In this document: in pieces, positions 34,809-47,131 of the stretch
Numbering within the stretch: position 1 is the first letter of the stretch
Layout: each line of letters opens with the position of its first letter
Source of the DNA: Stereocaulon alpinum
Taxonomy: Eukaryota > Ascomycota > Lecanoromycetes > Lecanorales > Stereocaulaceae
DNA: 64,000 nucleotides
NCBI GenBank assembly: GCA_018257865.1
Contig: JAEUBA010000034.1
Coordinates: forward strand, 62,001 to 126,000
Direction: 5' to 3'
The notes under the pieces: generated by a model
Database searches by the model: none
What the model saw: the letters and a program-made list of their open reading frames with translations, nothing else
Told to the model about the DNA's origin: nothing
Position numbers and translations under genes: made by a program

Positions 34809-37800
34809 ACACCCTTCAGAACCCCCAAGGCTCAGACGCTGGTGAAAATGTGGACGATGATGAGAGACGATGATAAAAGCATACGATAATAATACGCTGA
34901 TGCAACATTGCACCTTGCACTGTAATTATTCGCTTCACATGAGAAGCATGCGGCTTGCATAGACTTCATAATTTTAGATGATGGTTCTATATCTCCTCTT
35001 CAAGCTCTGGACTCTGATATGACTCTAAAACAGAGATTAAGGTATCATCACATGCGCTCCATCTCCCCAACTCCCAAACACCTTGCATATCTCTATAACC
35101 ATCCATCACTCCTACGAACATAACACTCTTATATATCTCACCCTCCTCCTTCCTTCCTAGCCTTATTTTCACTCTTATCCCCATCCCCTTATCTCCCGAT
35201 TTTCCCACCACAGCACGACCACCATCCTACTTACCCTCACCCTCCCACCTAACCACATCCTCTTTCCCCTGAACCCTCTCGTAGACACTTCCCGCCCCGA
35301 TCCTCCCCGATCGTCTCCTTTCCGGAGTGTGGAGGGTTTAGAAGGTAGCGTTGTTAGGCGAAGGGATAATGGATGATTAGGGGGGGGGAGGGAGGAGGGG
35401 AAGAGGGGGCTAGAGGTAAAGGTAAAGTAGAGCAGAGGGGGAGGGATAGGGGATGGGTTGGGATGGTTCGGGGGTTAGTATTGATGCTGAGAAGAGACGC
35501 GTGGAGAAAAGGTCAATATTCTTAACTACACCCAGCTTCTGGGGTTCGAGAAAACGTGCTGGGATACGGTGTGATGGTAATGTAGCGAGAGTATTGCGGA
35601 GATACGTCGTACCGTGTAGGGATCACTTGTGTGGGTAGTCAGTATGTTGAAGCGTCGGAGGCGAAGTAGACGTCCCCAGTATGGGTTTTGCTTATGACTT
35701 TGTTGCTGGTTTTGATCGGGGGATAGCTGCTGAGATGTGTCGTGAGTATTAGGCGGGTGTTCTTCGTTGGGTTTTTGTAGGGCTTGTGTTTGTGGGATAC
35801 GTTAGGTTTGAGGTGTGGTGGTGTGAGTCAACAGTATCGCTTCAGAAGTGTGGATATATCACCTAGAGGATGTAAGAGGATGTAAGAGAATCAGGTGGAG
35901 GTAGATCGAAGAGCAGAGAGGATTGCTTGTTATCATGCTAGTCAAATTTGAACGGAGGGGGAAAACCAGAGGAAAAAAAGAGAAGAAAAAGCGCGAATAA
36001 GCTAATGACTCAAGCGTAAGGTAGGTGGTGGATATTGAGGAAGCCACCAGCCCTACCAGGCCTTCGCAAAGATACAGTTGTGAAAACCTCGCAAGGGTTG
36101 AGATGAAGGGTCTTTCTCTTTTGGCCCTGCAAAAGGGCAGTGCATATGACCTAGATCGAGAGGATCAAGCGTGTGCTAGTGAAGCAGCCACTGAGTTCAT
36201 GCCTGGGCTCTGATGGCAGTATTTCCATTCCTCTATCTGTACCGGGAATGGGGTTAGTCCGACAGTTCCCATTGTATAGTAAGGACATCGGTCTTCTGCG
36301 CAGCAAATGGTACAAACCAGGCTCAATGTACAATATCCATTGTCGATGTAGAATGTGGACAGAGTGGACTCTCTGCCATCTGTAATTTCGAATATAGCAC
36401 TAGAGTCTTGCACGCTTCCATCATCTCAACGAGAGCGCTTGACAATTGAGTGTGAAGCTGGCAGTCCGACATTCGAGGTTCTTGTTCAAGCTTAGCTGGG
36501 CAATCTTTCGCCTTTCGCACTCTCCTTCCCTTTGATTCAAAGCAGATCCGCACTTTCCCTACCTCGGACAATTCAGATCACAAGATATTGAGCTCAAGAT
36601 AGTCAGCCGATCAGGTCACCGAAGCTGGAGACCTGCTGATGGAAGCTCCTCTCGAGCCTCTTAATGCGTCTTCATAGCTTGATAGCCAGGACCATCGGAG
36701 CTGATGGTTCTCGTAGGCTCCACGTTTTCACGCCTTGATCGACAATTGTAGGCAAAGCTTGTGGTTTCTCGGAATTGTTGATGTGGGGAGTAGCAGGAAG
36801 TTGACTGCTTGAAGGGGTCCAGGACAACAGCATGCTCTGTGACGTTCGTTTAATCGAGTTTGATAGTCTGGGGCTCCACAAGCTCGTCTTATCTATCGCT
36901 GGGTAGTTGTTTCAGGTTCTCTCTAGGCTAGAAATCTGGATAAGGACCAAACCGACGCTATGACGACCTCCTCATAGTTGGTGTTGCACCTACCAGTCCA
37001 CCATGCTGTTTCTGCGGACTATTCATTGGCTTCCCTTGCCGGTCCTCTTCTCTTTGAATTCGTATAAATTGCATCAAGTCATATCCATGCCATGTTGTAT
37101 CCATCCCCCGGAGTGCCCAAATTCAACCTGTTTTTTGGGTCGGCTCCAAAGGAACGCGTTGAGCCTTGGACAGTCCCTGCGAGAAGTTCTCGTGTATCGT
37201 GCTGTTGCGCATGTAGAATTTTTCGGACGTACTTGCTCCATCATTCATGTCGTCGAAAATGAGGAGAGGAATTACTCCTCGATCGATTTCCTGTACTATT
37301 CTGTGCCTAGCCAACCCTATTGTCAACCTAGAACCCGGATCAAGCTCCGTAGAAATCGCATTGATTGACGTTGCAAATATAAGCCATTGCAATCTCAGCT
37401 GCTTCACTGAGGCTATTGATAATCAATCTAACCTCTGTATCGAATTCCATAGCTGTGCAGTCGGACGTCAATTCTACAAGAAATGTCTCCCAGGGAGCTA
37501 CAGAGTAATTCCAAAGCCACAATCTGACTTGGTCTTTCGACGTTTTGCAGACAATTCCCCGAAGCCCGTGACCATGCCTGGAATCATAGCCACAAGGGAC
37601 TCGGATCCCGACGTTGGCGCGTCTTCTTGAATTTTACTGCGACGTATACTTGAACAAGCATCTAGGTAGACTCAGCAGCAATGTTCAAATTCATTCCACA
37701 GCGTCTTGCCGAGTCGAAAGCGCTTTCAAGAACCCATTCTTGGAATCTCCGGCTAAAAATCCCGTCGAGTAGTGGTTTTCGGGCTTCAGTGGTGAAAGCA

Positions 37801-38661
37801 ACTTCAGTCTTACGGCTCCTTGCCAACCGTCTAGTTCTTTCTCTCTTCCTTCTCCGCTGCCCACACCATGTACCATAGCCGCATTCTCCTCAACCACATT
37901 CAGAACGTTGTTTCCAGCTTGCGACAGGATGACGAGATGTACAGTCGCTGGCTGGACTTTTGAAGTCACTTCGGATGGGTTGCGACAGCACACGGTCTTC
38001 TTAAATTGTAGCACTCTCAGAACAGAGGCTGAGTTCGAAAATAGTTTGCAACGCACAACCAAATGCAGCAGGTTGAGAAGAAGAAAAGGATATGACGCAC
38101 GTAATGGCAACACTTGCAAAATCACAGATCATAGTAGCACGAGAAAGTGATTGGATGGATCTGAGAAAGAAAACATCTTGTCCTAAGAGGAGCAGAGTGC
38201 TTCACATCTTATCATTACCTACGATGTAATCACTATGACTGTGATAGTAGCAGAGAGTTTAGAGGGACTCCGGGAAAGTCTAGAAGCATCAGGCGTTTAC
38301 CTTTAGGAAGAGGACTGGCACGACACGGCGATACTCTTGGACCTGGATTTCATTTAGAGCTAGCCACTTCTGGATAGCGTGTCTTGGAAAGCATCTAATC
38401 TTAGCTCCCTCTCAAAACCCACCTCGAAAGTTAATCAGCTTATGCTTATGCTACCTGTCGGCGAAGACAAAGCAGGTCCGGATCGCCGGCTGAGCTCAGA
38501 GGTCATTGGCTATGCTTACATGCGAAGAGCTTCACCGCCTCCGAATTCGTAGTAGGTGGGTTGCCGCATGGACCCAGACCTCCGGTTGTCGGTCCGCTTA
38601 GGCGGATGAATGAATCGTGTCACTATATATCCTGAAGTATTGAATGCTGGTATAATAGAGA
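34809..38661. other. Large gene-poor interval
   Basis: 3.85 kb without a gene I can support. It contains a pyrimidine-rich tract (about 35040-35300) followed by a G/purine-rich tract (about 35330-35480, with a run of nine G), a small tandem repeat of GGATGTAAGA at about 35870, and several ORFs of 60-144 residues. Among these are minus 38125-37691 and minus 37407-37123, neither with a recognised motif. It may hold decayed genes, an lncRNA or species-specific genes. Confidence 0.4.
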
Positions 38662-39811
38662 ATGGCGGATAGTAGCTCAGAAAAGATAGCTATCGCGTAT
38701 CTTGGGCCTCAGTCATCCTATACTCATCAGGTAGGTTGTCATCTCCGCTTCCGACAAAGGCACATGCCATGTCAAGTCTGACATTAGACAGGCCACTGTT
38801 GACTCTTTCGACGGCTCCAGATACCTCTTAAGGGACGAGTTCTCAATTCGAGGTAATCGCGAAGAATATTGAAGATTTTCCCCTGACTTATGGAATCTAG
38901 ATGTTTTCGATGCTGTGCAATCTTCTACTGCCGCCTTTGGTGTCGTCCCGTTTGAGAATTCTTCAAATGGCTCCGTCTTGTTCACCCTAGATCTTCTCAT
39001 CGACCGTGAAGGAGCCTTGCCTGATATTCATGTCTGTGGGGAGGCCTACATGGATGTTCAGCATTGTCTCCTCGGCTATATCTCAAAATCATTATCTTCC
39101 GAAAATAGAGACCTGCAATCTTCCTTGTCTTCTGGAAGTGCCACACCCACTTCCACCAAGCCATTTCCTCAGGAACCTCGATCCAAGCCTCTGACAAATA
39201 TACGACACATTAAACGCATCTACAGCCATCCACAAGCATTTGGACAATGCGAAGCTTTTCTATCAACGTATCTAAAGGGTGTCGAGCGCCATGAGGTCTC
39301 TTCAACGTCCAAAGCTGCAACAATTGTGGCAAGCAATACGGAAGAACCAGGCACCGAGGCAGCTATCTCTAGCCGACTTGCTGCAGATGTCCACGAGTTG
39401 ACAGTCTTGGCTAAAGGCATACAAGACGCTCAAGACAACACCACTAGATTCTTGATCATACAGCGAGGACCCGTCAGTCATGAGAATCAGAGCCTACTAC
39501 CCAAGAAATTCCAAATACTGAATGATTCTCACCCAAAGAAGAAAGGCCTCATCGCATTCAGTATCAAACACGAGGAACAGGGTGCCTTGGCGAATGTACT
39601 TCTTGTCTTTAAGAAGCATGCTCTAAACCTTACTAGTATCAACAGTAGGCCAAGTAGAGTCCGTCCTTGGCACTACATATTTCTGGTGGAGGTTGAGGGA
39701 GAGAAGGAGTTTGAGAACCCGGATCTATTGCATCTTGCCTTGAAGGAATTGGATACAGTGACCGAGGGAAACAAATGGCTTGGATGCTGGGTCGACAGGT
39801 TCGGAATGTGA
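38662..39811 (+). CDS. PHA2: Prephenate dehydratase with ACT domain
   Basis: Converts prephenate to phenylpyruvate in phenylalanine synthesis. 346 aa from exons 38662-38730, 38792-38852 and 38901-39811 (introns 61 and 48 nt). Exon 1 gives KIAIAYLGPQSSYTHQ, the second exon FDGSRYLLRDEFSI, and exon 3 VFDAVQSSTAAFGVVPFENS followed by SNGSV, all hallmarks of the catalytic domain. The TRF active-site motif is at Thr225-Arg226-Phe227 (DNTTRFLIIQR). The regulatory ACT domain (about 248-330) has GALANVLLVFKKHALNLTSI followed by NSRPSR, which normally binds phenylalanine for feedback inhibition. An insert of about 60 residues between the two halves of the catalytic domain is Ser/Pro rich. Confidence 0.95.
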
Positions 39812-40282
39812 ATTCGTGGATTATGATGTACTTTTGTATAGAGAAACAATTGCCATAAATCCTTATGTCAAAGGTTTAGAACCTTACCCATGGTCTGAGA
39901 TGCTCGTGATGCCTTCTCTACCTCCAACATCTCCAACCACAAGAGTACAACTGCTAGTGCGATTCCCCGAACTTTAGCCTAGTTTAGCCGATCTACACCG
40001 CATCTGTTGCCACATCATTCTCGCATTGCAGCTTCCCACCGTCGTGGTATGCTTCGATTTCCAATCAGTATCAAATGATGACCCTGTAGTGTCTAGTTGT
40101 CCAATAGATTAGAGACATTGTTATCTAGATGTTGTTCAATGGGAAAAACACCCCGATTCGACTTTAGCTCGTATTCATCAACTGGTTCTGAAGCCATTTT
40201 ACTTCAGCTTGTATTGTGTCCTACTCTTTATACTTTATCAACGTGATCAACTACCGTCCTTATTATACTCTGATTCAAAAAG
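39812..40282. other. Intergenic, PHA2 3' end to beta-glucosidase promoter
   Basis: 470 bp, both genes on the plus strand. No ORF or motif of note. Confidence 0.4.
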
Positions 40283-42929
40283 ATGGCGGATATTGATGTT
40301 GAACTAATGCTTGGAAGACTGACGCTTGAGGAAAAAGCATCACTCACAGCAGGTACGCAAGCTCCACGGCTGAGCGACAAAATCTAACAGGTCTCCAGGT
40401 AGAGACTTCTGGCATACAACTCCAATAGCACGATTGGGCGTACCTGCTATACGTACATCCGACGGGCCTAATGGCATCCGTGGCACTCGGTTCTTTAATG
40501 GCACTCCAGCAGCCTGTCTGCCTTGTGGAACCGCCCTTGGAGCCACATTCGACGCCGAATTGATCCGTTCTGTTGGTAGACTACTGGGCCAAGAGGCTAA
40601 AGCCAAAGGCGCCCATATATTACTAGGTCCCACGATCAATATCCAGCGTGCGCCTCTCGGGGGCCGTGGCTTTGAGTCTTTCTCAGAGGATCCATTCTTG
40701 TCAGGGTCCCTGGCTGGTGAGTATTGCAAAGGTGTCCAGGAAGAAGACATCATGACCACTCCCAAGCATTTTGTTTGTAACGATCAAGAGCATGAGCGTT
40801 TGGCGGTCAATAGCATTGTCACTGACAGGGCATTACGGGAGATATATCTCATGCCCTTCATGCTTGCCATAAAAGCAGCAAAGCCAGCAGCAGTCATGAC
40901 TGCCTATAACAAGGTCAATGGTACCCACGTTGCGGAGGATGCAACGATGATTGACATCTTACGTAAAGAGTGGGGATGGGAAGGCCTATTGATGAGCGAT
41001 TGGTAGGTCTACAAGCTAACCCACAATCATAAACTACCCACTCATCGTTCTTAGGTACGGTACTTACAGCACATCAAGAGCTATCAAGGCAGGCTTGGAT
41101 CTGGAGATGCCTGGACCCACCAAATGGCGTGGATCAGCACTCCCTCATGCTGTAACATCTAACAAAATCCGACCACACATTCTAGATGACCGTGTTCGTG
41201 CAGTGCTCAACGCTGTTAAGCTTGCCAGTAAGTCTGGCATCCCAGAGGATGCTGAAGAGCGAGAGCTCAACAGGCCTGAGGATCAAACATTTATTCGGCG
41301 TATTGCTGCCGAAAGCATTGTGCTTCTCAAGAACGAGAACAACATTCTCCCATTCGATAAGACAAGGTCTGTCGCTGTCATTGGTCCGAATGCCAAAGTT
41401 GCGACATTTTCTGGTGGAGGCAGTGCCTCACTTCTACCTTACTACACTATCACACCTTTTGATGGCATGACGAAGCAATGTGATGTCCATTTCTCTCAAG
41501 GTGCATACAGCCATAGAGAGCTACCACTAATTGGCCCAGCACTGCGCGCCTCAGACGGCAGAATTGGCTTCGAGTTCCGAGCATACAATAAGCCTGTAGA
41601 CGATCCTGATCGCAAGCTTTTGGATAAGTTACATTTGACCAACTCGTACATGTTTGTGATGGATTACAAGATTCCAAATTACAGTAGCCCATTATACTAC
41701 GTGGATGTTGAGGGCACTTTCACTCCAGACCTAACCGGCCTATATGATTTTGGCCTGACCGTACAAGGCACAGGTAAGCTGTTCATCAATGGCACATTGA
41801 TTGTCGAGAACGTGCACAACCAGAAACCTGGTACTGCATTCTTCGGCGCGGGTACGGTCGAAGAAACAGGATCAGTTGAACTTGTCGAGGGAACACCTTA
41901 CAAAGTCACGGTCGAATTCGGCACTGCTCCCACAGCCAAGTCCTCAGATCGAGCAGCTGTTTCTTTCGGTTCTGGTGGCCTTCGTATTGGCTGCTGTAAG
42001 CGCTTGAACCCGGAGAAAGCTATCGAGGACGCTGTGAAGCTCGCTTCCGAGGTTGATCAGGTGGTAGTATTCACGGGCTTGAACGCTGAATGGGAGAGCG
42101 AAGGCTCCGATAGGGCGCATATGGACTTGCCACCTGGCAATGACGAGCTGATCACTAAAGTCCTCAAAGCGAACCCCAAAGCTGCAATCGTTATTCAAAG
42201 TGGAACTCCAGTGACGATGCCTTGGGCGGGCAAAGCAGGTGCTGTGGTACAAGCTTGGTATGGAGGCAATGAGACTGGCAACGCCATTGCCGATGTCCTA
42301 TTTGGGAATGTCAACCCGGTAAGCGTCATCTCATTTATTTCCCATGGGTTCTTTCGTCTCCGGCGACTAATGGTATCAAGTCTGGTAAACTTCCACTCTC
42401 CTTCCCAATTCGCCTTGAAGACAATCCTGCGTTCCTCAGCTACCGCTCTGAGCGTGGCCGCGTTCTCTATGGCGAAGACATCTACGTCGGATACCGTTTC
42501 TACGAGAAGCTCCAGCGTCCAACACTCTTCCCTTTTGGTCACGGTCTCTCCTATACCACATTCAAATTGTCCAATTTAGGAATGATGAACACTTCCTCGA
42601 CGATCTCAGTGAAGCTGCAGGTCACGAATACAGGCTCGCGAGCAGGAGCAGAGGTGGTCCAGGTGTATGTGAATGCTCGAACCCCTAGCATCAATCGGGC
42701 AGTGAAGGAGCTCAAAGGTTTCAAGAAAGTCTTTTTGGAAGCTGGTGAGGAGATTAAGGTGGAGATCGAGGTCGACAAGAAGTACGCCACAAGTTTCTGG
42801 GATGAAGGTAGAGACTCCTGGATCGTGGAGAAAGGAGGGTACAGGGTGTTGGTGGGAACAAGCAGCCAGGGAGACTTTCTTGAAGCGAATTTCGAGGTGG
42901 AGAAGACTTGGTGGTGGAATGGATTGTGA
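40283..42929 (+). CDS. Beta-glucosidase, glycoside hydrolase family 3 with PA14 domain, no signal peptide
   Basis: 828 aa from exons 40283-40352, 40399-41002, 41055-42318 and 42381-42929 (introns 46, 52 and 62 nt). GH3 N-terminal domain: RTSDGPNGIRG, TPKHFVCNDQE (catalytic-site Lys146-His147) and LLMSDWYGT with Asp224 as predicted nucleophile. The PA14 domain sits inside the second GH3 domain at about residues 390-550 (FTPDLTGLYDFGLTVQGTGK, FINGTLIV). The C-terminal part has PAAVVQAWYGG-like sequence, NPSGKLPLSFP, LFPFGHGLSYT, then a fibronectin type III-like domain. The N-terminus (MADIDVELMLGRLTLEEKAS) has no secretion signal, so the enzyme is probably intracellular and may act on imported oligosaccharides or glycosides. 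Confidence 0.95.
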
Positions 42930-43766
42930 GAAGACTTTGGAGACCCGAACGTTTTGGCGTAACAAATTTGACTAGACATTGTTTACCACTTATGTAGACT
43001 TCAAACACATTCCAGCTGGGCATCGGAAAATTACACAACATTTCTTGGTCTTCTCCGACGACATCCATTCTACATCCAGCTTGTGACTCGTTGAGGTTTG
43101 CACGACTCAGCTTAGCGAGGAAAAATTTGCCACAAGTGCACCGCATGCTAAAAGCTTTCTTCCGTTGTCCAGTCCGTCGTCACCAAGAAATCACACTTCC
43201 AGGTCACCCAGCCGTAGGAGTTCTGAAAGGCCATCTTTTCGCCGAGAAGGGAGCTCCTATACCCAGTTTGTAAAAATAACTTCTCATCCTCTATCATTTC
43301 GCCCACAACCACTCTCACACCTCTAGGAAGGCATCCTCTAACTTCGTATGTTCTCCACCTTTTCGGCCTCTAGCACAGCTCGCACGTAAGCATGTTATCC
43401 AAGAACGTTTCACAAGTCCACGTCACGAAGTGGCAGAACTGTGCCCGGTTTCAGTTTGCAACTCTTCCAGATCTAACGTACTTTTGAGCTCTCAATGGCA
43501 CTGCGAGGATCGATAATACATTACCAATCAAAGAACCATTCAGGCTCTCCTAAGTGTTCTAAGGTAGTACTACTGCTTGATCATTGCTATCTATCATTCC
43601 GCCAGCCGCGCGCAAGTGGCGGCAAACTCATCAATATTTGATACCCTCTGCCACAACTCTGCTATAACCTACAGACCTTACACTACTTCTCTAACCGCCA
43701 TCAAGAGCTACAGCAGCCTAGAAACCACCTCCAGCTGCCCTCACCTATCCATCTGTCTGCCTAAGC
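42930..43766. other. Intergenic, beta-glucosidase to TIM8
   Basis: About 840 bp. The last 100 bp before TIM8 are C/T-rich, as in many fungal leaders. No supported gene. Confidence 0.4.
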
Positions 43767-44190
43767 ATGGACGCCTTCAATTCCAGCCAATCCCAACTCG
43801 ATCTCTCCAAGCTCTCGGATTACGATAAAAGAGAATTACAGCAGAATCTGCAAAACGAGATGCAGAAGGCCAAGATACAAGAATGTATGCCGCTTTTCCC
43901 CTACACTTACTCCCCCAATGCACGCTATACCCGTTGCTCTACATCATCCACTCCTCTCCACTTCATCTCGTCACTCGCTCGCACGAAAAGCTGATAATCT
44001 TTATTCTCTGGCAGCGATACATAGCCTTACGGACATCTGCTGGACGAAATGCATAACCAAGGGTATATCGAGTGGGAAATTGGACAGGAATGAAGAGAGC
44101 TGTACGCAGAATTGTGTGGATCGGTTTTTGGATGCGAATGAGGCCGTGTTGAAGCACTTGAATGCTTTGAGGGGGGGCGGCGGAATGTGA
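43767..44190 (+). CDS. TIM8: Mitochondrial intermembrane-space chaperone Tim8
   Basis: 97 aa from exons 43767-43884 and 44015-44190 (130-nt intron, long for this region). The twin CX3C motifs are CWTKC and CTQNC, which form the disulphide-linked helical hairpin of small TIMs. The N-terminus (LDLSKLSDYDKRELQQ) and the join KIQE-SIHSLTDICW match Tim8 rather than Tim9, Tim10 or Tim13. With Tim13 it escorts hydrophobic precursors to the TIM22/TIM23 complexes. The C-terminus is unusually Gly-rich (RGGGGM). Confidence 0.95.
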
Positions 44191-44733
44191 GGTAGAGGGG
44201 AGGAAGGGTGGAGATAAGAAGGGACGAATTGGGAGGCAGTGTGTATGATACCTGATAAGGCATTGGTATAGAGCTACGAAAAAGCATACAGGATAGATGG
44301 TCATGGCTCAGCATTCTTGGGCGTCAGGAGGGTTGGGGACTGAGAGCGTCGAGACATACTCCGCTCTAAAGAAACCTTGAGCTAAATCGCGGATGTGACA
44401 CTTTTTGTTTGGTGTTGCACACTGCACTTTTCAGTAACATTACAATCATTGAGGCATTGAACCCCTCCCTAAGAATGCTTCAACGCCTTCGAACGCCCCG
44501 TGAACATCAAGTGAGACAGCCCAGAGGAAAAGGCAACAGACGAGATTCCACCTATGATATCAAACAGCAGGCTCCAGACCTAGACACCCAGCACATGCAA
44601 GAGATGCCCAGGCAGCTGACTGAGTTTTGTGAAGGATGAGAATCGTAACAAAGATATCGATATCGAACGCCATGCCCTGATATACCAGCATACACACGGC
44701 AAGAAATACCTTCATCCCAATTGTGAAGATATT
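44191..44733. other. Convergent intergenic region, TIM8 and CenH3
   Basis: 540 bp between two 3' ends. No gene recognised. Confidence 0.4.
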
Positions 44734-45386
44734 TCACCCTAGGCCTCCCCAAGCTCCCCTAATCCTTCTCGCCAATTGAATGTCCTTTTGCATTATGGTG
44801 ACCCTTTTAGCGTGTATTGCGCACAAATTTGTGTCTTCGAATAAATGCACCATAAAGGCTTCCGTTGCTTCTTGTAGCGCTTGAATAGCTTGACTTTGCC
44901 ACCGGAGAGCCTGGCCGTCTATGGGAAGCAGGGAGAGACCGATCTCGCGGACCTATATACTGCGTCAACGGGTCGACGCTTGTTTCTTGGAGGTTCAATG
45001 CTTACGAGACGGGAGAAAGGGAGTTTGAGCAATAGTAAATCTGTAGTGCGCTGGTACCGTCGGATTTCGCGGAGCGCAATGGTCCCAGGTCTGTAGCGGC
45101 GGGGTTTTCGAGTATGTTCTTCATCTGTAGAAGGCCTATCAGTCAGTCTAGTCCACGTACTGTGTCTTGCGACTGCCTAGAATATGCAGGTCCTCTACGG
45201 CGCATTTCAGAAAAGGGCGTACTGACCTGCACCACTTCTCCTTCTTGCGGCCTTCGATGGTGTGCCTATGCTTTTCCTTGAAGTCTTGCCTCCCAATGAC
45301 GGACGTCCTGTCTGTTTCTTTTTCCGCTGGCCGAGGGGTATGGCTGTGCCGGTGCGCTTGGCGGTTTGTTGCTTCTGACCTGCCAT
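44734..45386 (-). CDS. Centromeric histone H3 variant (CenH3/CENP-A)
   Basis: Marks centromeric nucleosomes and seeds the kinetochore. Three exons: 45386-45227, 45124-45006, 44952-44734; introns 102 and 53 nt; 165 aa. The N-terminal tail (1 to about 58) is basic and lacks the canonical ARTKQTARKSTGG of H3. The histone fold starts at RRYRPGTIALREIRRYQRTT. Loop 1 is about four residues longer than in H3 (REI-GLSLLPIDGQALRW-QSQAI) and carries Trp in place of Phe, both CenH3 signatures. The helix 2-3 block LCAIHAKRVTIMQKDIQLAR is strongly conserved. The tail RRIRGAWGGLG is fungal-CenH3-like. The first intron acceptor is CTACAG, since the nearer GATAG breaks the frame. It lies divergent from the derlin gene. 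Confidence 0.95.
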
Positions 45387-46012
45387 GGTGGGTGACAAGC
45401 TCCCTTCCGGACTCAAACAGGGTCGCTGAGGTTATAGGATGGCTTTGGCCCGCTTGCTGGCGCGCCCTTGCTAAGGAGAAGCTGATTCTTGCTATTGTAG
45501 AGGTTTCTTATACGCGATGGTGAGAAGTCTTTGGCGCGTGATTGCTGTTGGATGGGAGCAAAAGGTGTTCCAGCAAGGTTACTTGGTCATACCGAACGTA
45601 TCCCAGCATTAGATGCAATCGCGACAGTAGAGGTAGGTAGCAAGGTGGTGATTGTATGCTGCGATATGGGAATGGCTTTAATCCCCAGCCACTTGTTTAT
45701 CGAGTCGCGGGCGCGATGCATATAGTCTGCACACTCCGCTAGACCCTGATTGGCGTAGCTCCACCGTTTGCTTGGCATTCCGTTAGACCCCTGCTTTTAT
45801 TCGATTAGGATAGGGCTGTGTCAAGCAGACAAGTTGCATGTGGTATTTGGAGCCACGCCTCTTTGTGTATCTCATCTGAATTGTGCCACATTATTATAAC
45901 CATCTTCTTTTGCTTTGTAACAGCTTCAAAGGTCCTTTCATGCTCTAGTGCACCTTTCGTTCGTTTCTAAACGGCGCCTTGCCGTCTGGATCTCACCTTC
46001 GACACCAACGTT
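45387..46012. promoter_or_regulatory. Divergent promoter region, CenH3/derlin
   Basis: 626 bp between divergent start codons. A 63-residue ORF on the minus strand (45778-45587) has no recognised motif and is left uncalled. Confidence 0.45.
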
Positions 46013-46879
46013 ATGGATATGGACAACATGCTTGGAGGTGGTGGAGGAGGGGCAATAGGACAGTTTCCTTTAGAGCAATGGTTCTACGAGATGCCTGTAT
46101 GCACCCGCTACTGGACGACTGCAACAATAGCGACATCAGTGCTTGTACAATGTCATGTCATTACGCCTTTCCAACTCTTCTACAGCTTCAGAGCTGTGTT
46201 CGTTAAGAACCAAGTAGGCGCCCACTTCCCACCCACACATGTTTGCTTTCAGAACCCAACTAATAGTTGAATAGTACTGGCGCATACTAACAACCTTCCT
46301 CTACTTTGGCCCCCTCTCGCTTGACCTCCTCTTCCACGTCTTTTTCCTCCAACGCTACTCACGCCTCCTCGAAGAATCATCCGGCCGCTCACCAGCCCAC
46401 TTCTCATGGCTGCTCCTCTACGCAACCACCCTTCTACTAGCTCTATCACCTATGCTCAGCATTCCATTCCTCGGCTCAGCGTTATCGAGCAGCCTGGTGT
46501 ATATATGGAGCAGGAGAAATCCGGAAACGAGGTTGAGTTTCTTAGGGTTGCTGGTGTTCACGGCGCCATATCTGCCATGGGTTTTGATGGCGTTTAGTCT
46601 GGTGTTGCATGGAACTGTACCCAAGGATGAGATCTGTGGGGTTATTGTTGGACATAGTATGCATCTCCTGCACTTGGGTCATGACTGTAGGGATTGGAAG
46701 CTAACTTGCATTCAGTATGGTACTTCTTTAGCGACGTCTACCCCTCGTTACACGGTGGCCAGCGACCGCTCGACCCTCCACAATTCTGGCGAAATCTTTT
46801 CGAAAGAGCGCCACCAGATACAGGTGCGGCACCAATCAATAATGAAATTGCAGCTGCTGCAGCGCCGGAAGTTCGATAA
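46013..46879 (+). CDS. DER1: Derlin (Der1-like ERAD membrane protein)
   Basis: 248 aa, exons 46013-46213, 46275-46656 and 46716-46879; introns 61 and 59 nt. A rhomboid-like pseudoprotease of the ER membrane that helps retrotranslocate misfolded proteins. Conserved features: PLEQWFYEMPVCTRYWTTAT near the N-terminus, FRAVFVKNQ joined to YWRILTTFLYFGPLSLDLLF (the WR motif, residues 69-70), and HIWYFFSDVYPSLHGGQRPL joined across the last intron. Several transmembrane helices are visible. No rhomboid catalytic Ser-His dyad is seen, as expected for derlins. The start gives a Met-Asp-Met N-terminus with a run of six Gly. Confidence 0.93.
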
Positions 46880-47131
46880 CGAGGTACATAGTCATGGCTT
46901 TATGAGGTATGCATTTCCAGGCGTTTGTCACTGCGGCACTGGACAGGATATCAACCTCCTGCTGTACATTGGTCCGAGTACTGGGATACAAAAGATAATA
47001 CGTCTCGAGCTATATGGCTCGGAAACTCCAATAGCTCATCAAATACTTCTGAAACTTGCACAACCTCTCATTGCTCATAATCTATATTGTATCAGGGTAT
47101 CTCTTATCAATTCCCACCCGGTTTTACTCAT

